From contig CAYQMN010000014.1 in NCBI GenBank assembly GCA_964418695.1, positions 21,558 through 85,557 on the forward strand: 64,000 nt of DNA. Direction: 5' to 3'. Every line of letters starts with the position of its first letter. Position 1 is the stretch's first letter. This stretch comes from Prado023 sp964418695 (GTDB taxonomy: Bacteria; Actinomycetota; Actinomycetes; S36-B12; CAIYMF01). Of the stretch, positions 8,208 through 15,824 are shown piece after piece. Below the pieces are notes generated by a model that searched no databases, had not been told where the DNA came from, and saw only the letters and a program-made list of their open reading frames with translations. Made by a program: the position numbers and the translations under genes.

Positions 8208-8768
8208 TCAGCGATCTGCGGACTCCGGGGCCAGGGCCTCGCGCAGGCTGCGCCTGGCGGCGGCGTACCGCCCGCGGGCGGTCGAGGGGTTCACCCCCAG
8301 GACCTGTGCGGCCTGGGCCAGGGTCAGCCCGTCCCAGTGGACCAGCGTGACCAGCTCGCGCTGCTCGGGGGCCAGCCGGTGGATCACGTCGCGCAGACCC
8401 ACGTCCTCGAAATCCGCGTCGCCGGTCTGCGGGGTGGCCGTCGCCAGCGCGGTGGCCAGCCGCTCGGTCAGCGCGCTGCGCCGTCGGCTGGATCGCCACT
8501 GATTGGACCGCACGTTCGAAGCGATGCCGAACAGCCACATGCGGGCCTCGACCGGATCGGCGGGAAGCTGGTCCACCCTCCGCCAGGCTTGCAGCATCGT
8601 CTCGCCCAGGGCGTCGGCGGCGTCCTCGTGCTGGGCCAGCCGCCGCTCGAAGTAGGCCAGCAGCGCTGCAGCGTTGGCGCTCAGGGCGGCCGGCAGCGCG
8701 GAGTGGTCGGCGCCCGGCATGCGCGGGGGCGGGCCGTCGGCCCGCGCCGGTCGAGAGCGCGGGCTCAC
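8208..8768 (-). CDS. ECF-type RNA polymerase sigma factor
   Basis: 186 residues from GTG 8768, which overlaps the upstream stop codon and follows a GGAG; ATG 8720 is an alternative giving 170 residues. Region 2 is recognisable in LLAYFERRLAQHEDAADALG through MWLFGIASNVRSNQWR, and region 4 in RLAPEQRELVTLVHWDGLTL followed by the helix-turn-helix TLAQAAQVLGVNPSTARGR. Region 3 is absent, as in ECF factors. The neighbouring membrane protein is probably its partner. Confidence 0.88.
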   Translation of the reverse strand: MSPRSRPARADGPPPRMPGADHSALPAALSANAAALLAYFERRLAQHEDAADALGETMLQAWRRVDQLPADPVEARMWLFGIASNVRSNQWRSSRRRSALTERLATALATATPQTGDADFEDVGLRDVIHRLAPEQRELVTLVHWDGLTLAQAAQVLGVNPSTARGRYAAARRSLREALAPESADR

Positions 8769-9496
8769 CCCTGCTCCGTGCAGTCGTAGGTGGTGGAGAT
8801 GCTCACGACGCTCGGGTCCAGGCCCTGGCGCTCCAGTGCCGCGGCGAGCTGCGCGAAGGTGGCATTGATGAGTGCCACGACCTCGTCCTCGTGCTGGTCC
8901 GAGGGCGCCCACTCGCTGGGCGGCACCTTCGCCTGCTCGTGTGCGCGTCCGGTCCGCAGGATCCGCAGGGCGGCGTCCGCGTCGATGGTGCTCACGTCGA
9001 AGGCGTCGAGGAAGCTCTGGGCGGCCAGGACGGTCGTGCGCTCCTTGCTCTGGCCTGGCACCCGGCCGGCCAGGCGCGCGGGCTCGACCTGCTGCGTGGC
9101 CTGGAATCGGAGCTGGCACTGGGTGCCGTCGGCAAGCGGGTGCTGCCGCCACGGCGTCATCGACATCGGCAGGTACCCACCTGCCGCAGCCGCTCCGGAG
9201 AACCCCAGCGTGCCGGCCAGCACCAGGCCGGCCACGGCCGCCCGGGGGACGTGCCGGCGTGGGCGCGGAGTGGGCCGAGTGGCCAGCACGAGCTCCTCCA
9301 GCGTGGCCAGCAGCGTCGCCTCCCGAGCCGCGATCGGGGGTGCTGAAGCGACCAGGCGCACGTCGAGTGTGTCGAGTGGATCGGGTGCCGCCAGACCCAG
9401 GGGGCGGAAGTCGCGCGGCGCCCCGTCGGAGCGTGTCGGGTCGAAGGTGGCGGCCTCGTCGGCAGCGAGGTCGGGGCGCTGGTGCTGGGGATGCAT
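8765..9496 (-). CDS. Single-pass membrane protein, probable partner of the ECF sigma factor
   Basis: 243 residues starting at ATG 9496, set by an AAGGAGGA ribosome site six bases before; the GTG at 9502 lies too close. It has a cytoplasmic N-terminal region of about 85 residues, a helix at AAVAGLVLAGTLGFSGAAAAGGY, and an external C-terminal domain with two cysteines (one in GTQCQLRF, one in TTYDCTEQG). No zinc-binding HXXXCXXC anti-sigma motif is present, so the anti-sigma role is inferred only from coupling to the sigma gene. The order, partner first and sigma second, is the reverse of most ECF pairs. Confidence 0.65.
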   Translation of the reverse strand: MHPQHQRPDLAADEAATFDPTRSDGAPRDFRPLGLAAPDPLDTLDVRLVASAPPIAAREATLLATLEELVLATRPTPRPRRHVPRAAVAGLVLAGTLGFSGAAAAGGYLPMSMTPWRQHPLADGTQCQLRFQATQQVEPARLAGRVPGQSKERTTVLAAQSFLDAFDVSTIDADAALRILRTGRAHEQAKVPPSEWAPSDQHEDEVVALINATFAQLAAALERQGLDPSVVSISTTYDCTEQG

Positions 9497-9582
9497 GGTC
9501 ACTCCTCCTTGGGTGTGCGTACATCCCCTACATGTCCGGGGCGGGGCAGTGTGTCCGCCACGGTTCTGAGCAAGAACTGCGC

Positions 9583-9624
9583 GGACAGCCGGTCAGGGAC
9601 AGCCGGTCAGGGACAGCCGGTCAG
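9583..9624. repeat. 14-bp x 3 tandem repeat overlapping the menE stop codon
   Basis: Three exact copies of GGACAGCCGGTCAG at 9583-9596, 9597-9610 and 9611-9624. The menE stop lies in the middle copy and the last residues LTGCP are encoded across the repeat. The arrangement parallels the repeat at the menA stop. Confidence 0.95.
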
Positions 9625-11238
9625 GGCGAGGCGCGCGCGCTCCTGGAGCACCGCCCGGTCGCGCTTGCCGGTCTCGGCCAGCGGCAGCGCTGGGACCAGG
9701 AGGACTCGGCGGGGTCGGGCCGCGGGGCCGAGCGCATCCACGACCGCAGCGGTCAGGCGGTCGGTCAGACGGGTCCGCGCTCCGAGGGGCTCGGGCGCGG
9801 TGTGCCGTGCCGCATGGCCGGTGGGCTCCGACGTGGGCGGCTGGCCGCTCATGACCGGGGCAGCGACAGGGGCTCCGGTCGGCCGCCCGGCACCGTCGCC
9901 TGACGGGGTGACGGCCTCCGGCCCTACCCGGTCTGTGATGGCCTCGTGGTGAGGCCGCCCGCGACGACGGTCGCCTGTCGGGGCGATTCCCGCGGGTTCC
10001 ACGTGCGCGGAGGGCATCTCGTGGCCCCCGCCGGAGCGACGATCGCCTGTCGTCGTGATGCCGGCCGACCCCTCGGCCCCCTCGTGAGAGGTGGGGGGGA
10101 CGGTGCACGCGCCCTTGGCCGGGACGACGAAGGCGACCAGGGCCGCACCCAGCCGGGCATGCTCGACCGCGACCACCTCGACCTCACGCACGGCCGGGTC
10201 GGCAGCCAGGACATCGGCGATGGCGGCCACGGCCACCGAGGCGCCCCCGACCTGGACCACGTCGTCGCGTCGGCCGGCCACGCGCACGGTCCCGCTCGGC
10301 TCGATGCTGCCCAGATCGCCAGTCACGAATCCCCGCATCCCGCGCGAGCCGCGGAACCAGCGGTCCGGCTCGCGGCCGTCGCGGTAGCCGCGGGCGACCT
10401 GCTCGCCGACGATTCGCAGCCGGCCGGTGCCGTCGACGGACACCTCCGTGCCCGGGAGCGGGACGCCGTCGAACACCGCGCCCCCGCACGTCTCGGTCAT
10501 CCCGTACGAAGTGCGCACGCGCACGCCCTCTGCCCGCAGGGCCGTCAGCAGCGGCGCGGGTGTCGCGGCGCCGCCCACCAGCACCACGTCGAACCGGCGC
10601 AGCACGTCCAGCCCGACGGGTCCGGCGTCGCGCAGAGTCACCAGCTGAGCCGGGACCAGCGAGATCGCCAGCGGCCGTCCATCGTCGCCGGAGAGGTCCG
10701 CCGCGGTCTGCGTCGCCTCGCCCAGCCCGTCGAGGAACGGCCGATCCGAACCGGCTCCGTCGGACAGAGGGACCGGCGGGCTCCCGCCCACGAGGGCCCG
10801 GACCAGGACCATGAGCCCGCCGGCATGGTGCAAGGGCAGGGCTGCGACCCAACGGTGACGTGTCACGGGGGCCAGCGCACGGCCCCCCGCCCCCCCGGCC
10901 CCGTGAGCGGACCCCACCGTCCCCGCGGACCCCTGCGCTACCAGCTGGGCAAATCCGTCGGCCGCCGCCCGGAGCGCTAAGCCGGGGATGAGCACCCCGG
11001 CCGGATCGCCCGTGGAGCCCGACGTCGCGGCCACCACCGCCACCTCCGGGGGCACCGGCTCGCCGGGACGCACCGCCGCCCGCAGCCGCCGCGCGTAGCT
11101 CGTGTCCGCCCCCTCGGGAAGCAGCGCGATCGCCGGCCCACGGCCCGACAGCGCGTCAGCCAGGGCAGCGCCGAGCACCTCGACGGCCTCGGGGCTCCTC
11201 GGCACCTCGAGGCCCACGCACTCGCGCTGATCGGCCAC
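9607..11238 (-). CDS. menE: o-Succinylbenzoate-CoA ligase MenE, with large insertion
   Basis: 543 residues. It activates OSB with CoA and ATP. Adenylate-forming motifs are ATSGSTGDPAGVL, TSYGMTETCGG, GDLGSIEPSG and the C-terminal lysine motif AETGKRDR. The protein is clearly longer than a plain MenE because about 100 residues of low-complexity, His/Gly/Pro/Thr-rich sequence (around bases 9780-10105) are inserted between the hinge and the C-terminal lysine domain; the insert contains imperfect TGDRR-type repeats. The start GTG 11238 lies exactly six bases after a TAGGCT -10 box, suggesting a leaderless mRNA. Confidence 0.9.
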   Translation of the reverse strand: MADQRECVGLEVPRSPEAVEVLGAALADALSGRGPAIALLPEGADTSYARRLRAAVRPGEPVPPEVAVVAATSGSTGDPAGVLIPGLALRAAADGFAQLVAQGSAGTVGSAHGAGGAGGRALAPVTRHRWVAALPLHHAGGLMVLVRALVGGSPPVPLSDGAGSDRPFLDGLGEATQTAADLSGDDGRPLAISLVPAQLVTLRDAGPVGLDVLRRFDVVLVGGAATPAPLLTALRAEGVRVRTSYGMTETCGGAVFDGVPLPGTEVSVDGTGRLRIVGEQVARGYRDGREPDRWFRGSRGMRGFVTGDLGSIEPSGTVRVAGRRDDVVQVGGASVAVAAIADVLAADPAVREVEVVAVEHARLGAALVAFVVPAKGACTVPPTSHEGAEGSAGITTTGDRRSGGGHEMPSAHVEPAGIAPTGDRRRGRPHHEAITDRVGPEAVTPSGDGAGRPTGAPVAAPVMSGQPPTSEPTGHAARHTAPEPLGARTRLTDRLTAAVVDALGPAARPRRVLLVPALPLAETGKRDRAVLQERARLALTGCP

Positions 11239-11250
11239 TCCGCGAGCCTA
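11239..11250 (-). promoter_or_regulatory. Leaderless promoter of menE
   Basis: On the minus strand TAGGCT (11250-11245) is followed by six bases and the GTG start. A transcript beginning at the expected distance would start at or next to the GTG. No ribosome site is present. Confidence 0.65.
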
Positions 11251-11668
11251 GGCCCGCCCGCCGACAGCCAGCCCGCTGCTCGCCGCGATGAGGCTCGCGG
11301 ATCGGCCACCCCGCCAGCCTCGGCCCGCCGCGGACCCACCCAACGCGAGCAGCTCCCGGCAACGCTGCCGAACCCAACGGGCAGACGAGTCGGCTGGCCT
11401 ACGCGCCCCACGGGGCACACTCCTGACTAGGCGCCCGTTCTGCCAGGGCCCGCACCCCGACAGCCCCTCCTTGACCCGGGGACCATCCCGCCGGAGCCGG
11501 CCCCCTGTCCCGTCGGATCCGCCTTCGACCGCCCCCGAATGACAGAGTCGGGGGCGGGCCAGCCGCACTCCAGCGGCGGATCATGCCCGCTTCGACACAG
11601 CCGGGCGGCCGGTCTGGGCGTGCGACAAAGACCGACCGGTCCGGGCATGCGACAGGAAGGGGTGCGCC
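11251..11668. other. Divergent spacer with decayed duplicate of the menE start region
   Basis: About 420 bp without a gene. Bases 11298-11330 closely resemble 11229-11258 (GATCGGCCACTCCGCGAGCC versus GATCGGCCACCCCGCCAGCC), so the menE start/promoter segment appears duplicated about 69 bp upstream with the -10 box altered. Further right, two GGGCxTGCGACA words repeat before the AGGAAGGGG ribosome site of the MFS gene. Confidence 0.6.
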
Positions 11669-12952
11669 ATGGGTCTGCAACGGACGCCGATGACGTGGAC
11701 CCTGTACGCGGCAACCGGGGCCTGGGCGTCGTTCGTCTACCTGACCGGGCCGATCAGCCCGGTGCTGGCCGCGGATCTGGGCATCCCCGAGGCGTCCGCC
11801 GGCCTGGTGGGCACGGCGCTGGCGGCCGGCGGCGCGACGGCGGCGGTGTCGGCCAAGATCGCCCGGCGCATCGGGCGCGCCGCCGCGATCCGGCTGGGCC
11901 TGGGGATCGTCGCCCTGGCAACCGCCTGCCTGGGGCTCACCCACTTCCTGTCACCCGGGTGGCCGACGTTCATCGCCGTCCTGCTCCTGGTCTACGTCGC
12001 GGCCATCGGTGGCGGCACGACGCTGAACGTGTCCACGGCCGAGCTGTCCGACCTGCACCCGAAGCACAGCGCGGCCGCGATCACCGAGGCGAACGCGGCG
12101 GCCGCGTGGACCGGGCTGCTCTCGCCCCTGCTCCTCGGTGCGGTGCTGGCCGCGGGGCTCGGCTGGTGGGTCGGCTTCTACCTGTGCCTGATCGTCGTGC
12201 TCTCGGCCCTGACCGGATTCATCCTCGCCCACCGAAGCCAGGGCGGGGGCGAACCCGAGCAGCACCCCCACCACACCATGCCCGCGGTGGACGAGCTCTA
12301 CGAGCAGCCCCCGTCGGCCGTGACCCAGGCCCTGATCCAGGACACGACCCCAGACCCATCGGGGACCCTGCCGGCCCCGCGTGGGCTGCCCCGCCGCTAC
12401 TGGGTGGCCATGGCGGCACTGTTCGCCGCCGCCGGTGCGGAGTTCGCCATCAACTTCTGGGGCTCCCCGCTCATCCAGTCGACGACCGGGGCCAGCGCGT
12501 CCTCGGCCACCGCGGTGATGTCGGCCAGCGTGGCCGGCCTGGCGGTCGGGCGCACCGTGGGAACTCGGGTGACCAACGCCCTGGGCTCGCACCGCACGCT
12601 CATCGGCGGGTTCCTGCTCGCGCTGGTCGGCTTCGTCATCCTGTGGACCGCCGGGGTGCTGCCGATCGCGGTCGTCGGGCTGTTCGTCGTGGGGCTCGGG
12701 CTGGCCACGCTGTTCCCGCTGGTCATCGACCGCGGGATCGCGCTGTCCGAGGGGCAGCCCGACCTGGCGATGGCGCGCGCCTCGCTGGTCCTCGGATCGG
12801 CGATCGGCGGCGCGCCCTTCCTCCTCGGCTTCCTGGGCGCGATCGTCTCGGTCCAGACGGCCATGCTGCTCGTTCCGGTGCTCCTGGGTATCGGGATCGT
12901 GGGCGTCCTGGGCTCGCAGCCCGGTGCCCGCACCGCGGTCGCGTCGGGTTGA
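11669..12952 (+). CDS. Major facilitator superfamily transporter
   Basis: 427 residues with about twelve hydrophobic segments split by a central cytoplasmic loop (residues about 190-240, Gln/His/Pro-rich). The loop between helices 2 and 3 has the basic AKIARRIGRAAAIRLG pattern typical of MFS motif A. Family resemblance is to drug/metabolite exporters of the CynX/DHA type; the substrate cannot be read from sequence. The ATG follows AGGAAGGGG. It is transcribed divergently from menE, and the next gene overlaps or nearly abuts its 3' end. Confidence 0.8.
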   Translation: MGLQRTPMTWTLYAATGAWASFVYLTGPISPVLAADLGIPEASAGLVGTALAAGGATAAVSAKIARRIGRAAAIRLGLGIVALATACLGLTHFLSPGWPTFIAVLLLVYVAAIGGGTTLNVSTAELSDLHPKHSAAAITEANAAAAWTGLLSPLLLGAVLAAGLGWWVGFYLCLIVVLSALTGFILAHRSQGGGEPEQHPHHTMPAVDELYEQPPSAVTQALIQDTTPDPSGTLPAPRGLPRRYWVAMAALFAAAGAEFAINFWGSPLIQSTTGASASSATAVMSASVAGLAVGRTVGTRVTNALGSHRTLIGGFLLALVGFVILWTAGVLPIAVVGLFVVGLGLATLFPLVIDRGIALSEGQPDLAMARASLVLGSAIGGAPFLLGFLGAIVSVQTAMLLVPVLLGIGIVGVLGSQPGARTAVASG

Positions 12953-12980
12953 CCGGCGCAGGTCAGGGGCGTGGGATGAG

Positions 12981-14402
12981 GTGGTGCCCGCACCCGACGA
13001 CTCCGCCCCGCCCGCTGTGCCGACGCCGGACCCCTCCGCCATCCCGCCTTCGGAACCGACCGGCACGGACTCCTCACCGGACGCCGAGCCACGCCCGTCC
13101 GGTCTGCTGACGCCCACCCTGACCCCGCCGCCCGCTGTGCCCGGTGCGCTGGTGGTCCGGCACCCGCGGCCCGAGGAGGAGCCGTGGCGCCGGGCTGCAG
13201 TGATCAGCACCTACGGTTCCCCATTCGCCCCGCGCGCAGAGGAGCAGGTCGCCCGCGACGACGACCTCATCCCGTTCGAGAACCGGCTCGTGGTTGCCGA
13301 GTGCGCGGCCGACGGCACGCAGCGGCTCCTCGGCGGCGCGGGTCGCCACGACTCGGCGCTCTCCTTGCCGGGCGGGGGACGGGTCCCGGTAGCCGGGCTG
13401 ACCGGAGTCGGGGTGGCACCCGGCGAGCAGCACCGCGGGGCGTTCCGCGCCCTGGTCGAGGCGCACCTAGACGAGTGCCGGGAGCGCGGCGATGCCGCCT
13501 CGGTCCTCATGGCCTCATTGACCCCGCTCTACGGCCGGTTCGGATACGGCTGCGCCACGCAGGCCGCGACCTGGCAGATCGATGCCCCGGTCGCGCGAGC
13601 GCTGCGCCCCGGCGCCCCCACCTCCGGGCGGGTGACGCTGGAGCACGGTCGCGGCGAGGCGCTGAACCGGCTGCTGCACGACGTCTGGGAGGCGGCTGGG
13701 ACCCTGCGCGCGGGCTCGCTCACCCGATCGCCCGGGTGGTGGGACGGGGTCCTGGGCTCCGAGCGGGGCTGGGTCGGCGGCGGCCCCCTGCTGGTCGGGC
13801 TGCACTGGACCCCGGCCGGCGACTGCGACGGCTTCGTGCTCTACGACGTGGACCTGCGGCACGGTCGCGATCCGCTGGCTGAGTCCGAGGTGACGATCCG
13901 CGAGCTCGTGGCGGTCGACGTGGCCGCCGAGCTGGATCTCTGGCGGTTCGTCGCGGACCTGCCCTGGGTCCGGCAGATCGAGTGGGCCTACGGGCCGGTC
14001 GACCCGGCGCCTCTGTTCTGGCTGGCCGACACTCGCGCGCTGCGGCGCATGTGGCAGGCGGACTTCCTCTGGCTGCGCCCGCTCGACCTCGCGGCGCTCA
14101 CGCGGCACCGTACGTTCGCTGGAGACGGAGTCGTCTCGATGCAGGTCGGCGACCCCCGATACCCGGACCTGGCCGGGCGATTCGACCTCGTGGTCACCGA
14201 CGGCGTGGGCGCATGGGTGACCGGATCGGGTCCCGCGCAGCTGACGCTGTCCGTGGCCGACCTGGGGGCCCTGTGGCTCGGCGACGTCTCCGCGCTGCGA
14301 GTCCTGGGCGCCGGGCGCATCTGGGGGGACGCCGGAGCGGCGCACCTGCTCGACACGATGTTGGCCGTCCCGGCCGCACCCCGTTGCATGGCCAGGTTCT
14401 GA
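12981..14402 (+). CDS. Eis-like GNAT-family N-acetyltransferase
   Basis: About 473 residues. The N-terminal GNAT domain starts at ALVVRHPRPEEEPWRRA; the acetyl-CoA loop is VAPGEQHRGAFRAL; MASLTPLYGRFGYG contains the tyrosine used as general acid in the Eis family; and the chain ends in Phe (RCMARF), matching the C-terminal Phe whose carboxylate takes part in Eis catalysis. Eis proteins acetylate amines of aminoglycosides or lysine residues. The first 60 residues are Pro-rich and uncertain: starts at 12924, 12981 and 12984 are all possible. Confidence 0.8.
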   Translation: MVPAPDDSAPPAVPTPDPSAIPPSEPTGTDSSPDAEPRPSGLLTPTLTPPPAVPGALVVRHPRPEEEPWRRAAVISTYGSPFAPRAEEQVARDDDLIPFENRLVVAECAADGTQRLLGGAGRHDSALSLPGGGRVPVAGLTGVGVAPGEQHRGAFRALVEAHLDECRERGDAASVLMASLTPLYGRFGYGCATQAATWQIDAPVARALRPGAPTSGRVTLEHGRGEALNRLLHDVWEAAGTLRAGSLTRSPGWWDGVLGSERGWVGGGPLLVGLHWTPAGDCDGFVLYDVDLRHGRDPLAESEVTIRELVAVDVAAELDLWRFVADLPWVRQIEWAYGPVDPAPLFWLADTRALRRMWQADFLWLRPLDLAALTRHRTFAGDGVVSMQVGDPRYPDLAGRFDLVVTDGVGAWVTGSGPAQLTLSVADLGALWLGDVSALRVLGAGRIWGDAGAAHLLDTMLAVPAAPRCMARF

Positions 14403-14450
14403 CCGGCGCGCCGGGCGCACCCACCACCGACCCCGCGCGCTCGGCAGGGC

Positions 14451-14456
14451 TAGGTT
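14451..14456 (+). promoter_or_regulatory. Leaderless promoter of the 65-residue gene
   Basis: TAGGTT followed by exactly six bases and the ATG at 14463; the same geometry as menE, menB, menF and vapB in this window. Confidence 0.6.
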
Positions 14457-14462
14457 CGGTTC

Positions 14463-14660
14463 ATGACCGGTGTCGCGTGGTGGGAGCGGATCGATCCTGC
14501 CGTCCAGCAGTGGCTCATCGACAACAACGGCGACAGCGTCCCCGCCGAGATCGCCCGGCGCATCACCGACGCCGGCGGCGAGGTGAGCATCGGCCAGCCG
14601 TTGCCGGACGAGGTCGTCGACTGGATCGAGGCGGTCGCCAACGGCGAGCAGCCGCAGTGA
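14463..14660 (+). CDS. Small conserved-looking protein of unknown function
   Basis: 65 residues, acidic, starting MTGVAWWERIDPAVQQWL and with a compact helical pattern (DGxVPAEIARRITDAGGEVSIG-like: SVPAEIARRITDAGGEVSIG). The leaderless -10 box fixes the start and G/C-rich third positions support real coding. It stands alone between the acetyltransferase and the ABC permease. I do not recognise the family. Confidence 0.6.
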   Translation: MTGVAWWERIDPAVQQWLIDNNGDSVPAEIARRITDAGGEVSIGQPLPDEVVDWIEAVANGEQPQ

Positions 14661-14717
14661 CCACCGGCTCTTCCCGAGGCTATTTCAACAACCGCTGATT
14701 CACGCGGCTGCGCGGCC

Positions 14718-14723
14718 TACTCT
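14718..14723 (+). promoter_or_regulatory. Leaderless promoter of the ABC permease operon
   Basis: TACTCT at 14718-14723, six bases, then ATG 14730. No ribosome site precedes the ATG. Confidence 0.6.
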
Positions 14724-14729
14724 GACGCC

Positions 14730-15824
14730 ATGCGCGCCATGATGCTCAAGGAGTTCCGTGAGCTCCGCCGGGATCACCGGACCGTCGGAATCCTGGTGAT
14801 GATGCCCCTGATGCTGCTGATCGTCTTCGGCTACGCGGCGAACTTCACGATCACCTCGGTGGAGACCGCCGTCGTCGGTCCGCAGGCCGAGCAGGTCGCG
14901 GCCTCGCTGCCGGAGTTCTTCGACGTCGAGACCATCGACCCGTCCGCCACCGTGGCCGACGCCGAGCGGCTGATCGTCGACAACAAGGTCGACGTCGTCC
15001 TGATCACCGGGAGCGGTGCGCCCGTGGCCAAGGTCGACGGCTCCAACCTGTTCGCTGCGCAAGCCGCGGTCTCGGTGCTCAACAAGGCCGGCGACCAGGT
15101 CCGCATCGAGATCATGTTCAACCCCGACCTCACCACCGCGTGGGTGATGGTCCCGGCGATCATCGGCCTCATTCTGACGTTCATCGGCACGATCGTGACC
15201 AGCATCGGCATGGTCCGCGAGCGCGAGACCGGCACGCTGGAGCAGCTGGCGGTCATGCCCATCCGGCCCAGCGCGGTGATCCTGGGCAAGATCGCGCCGT
15301 ACTTCGTCCTCGCGGCCCTGGACATGACCGTCGTGACGGTGCTGGGGATGCTCCTGTTCGACGTCCCGTTCAACGGCAACCCCGCGCTCTTCGCGGTCGG
15401 CGCCGCACTGTTCCTGTTCGTGGTCCTGGGGCTGGGCGTGTTCATCTCGACGGTCTCGCAGACCACCGGCCAGGCCATCCAGACCGCGTTCTTCTTCCTG
15501 CTCCCGCAGATCCTGCTGTCCGGGATGATCTTCCCGCTCGACGCGATCCCCTGGGGCGTGCGCTGGATCTCCTACCTGCTGCCGCTGACCTACTTCACGA
15601 TGATCTCCCAGGGCGTGATGATCCGCGGCGCGGACATCGTCAGCCTCTGGCCGTCGTTCCTGGCGCTGACCCTCATGGCCACCGTCGTCTTCACCGGGGC
15701 GATCCTGCGCTTCCGCCGTGACCTGGCCCCGGGCCGCCGACAGCATCGGCGCGGCGGTGACGCCGACCCGGGCAGCCCCCCCGTCCTGGCCGCGCCGGCC
15801 CCCGGCCCTGTAGCGGGGGCGTGA
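14730..15824 (+). CDS. ABC-2 type transporter permease
   Basis: 364 residues with the YhhJ/DrrB-like layout: one N-terminal helix (VGILVMMPLMLLIVFGYAAN), a periplasmic/external loop of about 120 residues, and five C-terminal helices. The conserved MVRERETGTLEQLAVMPIRP segment is the ABC-2 permease coupling motif. The stop overlaps the start of the double ATPase, so the two are co-translated. Substrate unknown; systems of this type export drugs, lipids or polymers. Confidence 0.88.
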   Translation: MRAMMLKEFRELRRDHRTVGILVMMPLMLLIVFGYAANFTITSVETAVVGPQAEQVAASLPEFFDVETIDPSATVADAERLIVDNKVDVVLITGSGAPVAKVDGSNLFAAQAAVSVLNKAGDQVRIEIMFNPDLTTAWVMVPAIIGLILTFIGTIVTSIGMVRERETGTLEQLAVMPIRPSAVILGKIAPYFVLAALDMTVVTVLGMLLFDVPFNGNPALFAVGAALFLFVVLGLGVFISTVSQTTGQAIQTAFFFLLPQILLSGMIFPLDAIPWGVRWISYLLPLTYFTMISQGVMIRGADIVSLWPSFLALTLMATVVFTGAILRFRRDLAPGRRQHRRGGDADPGSPPVLAAPAPGPVAGA

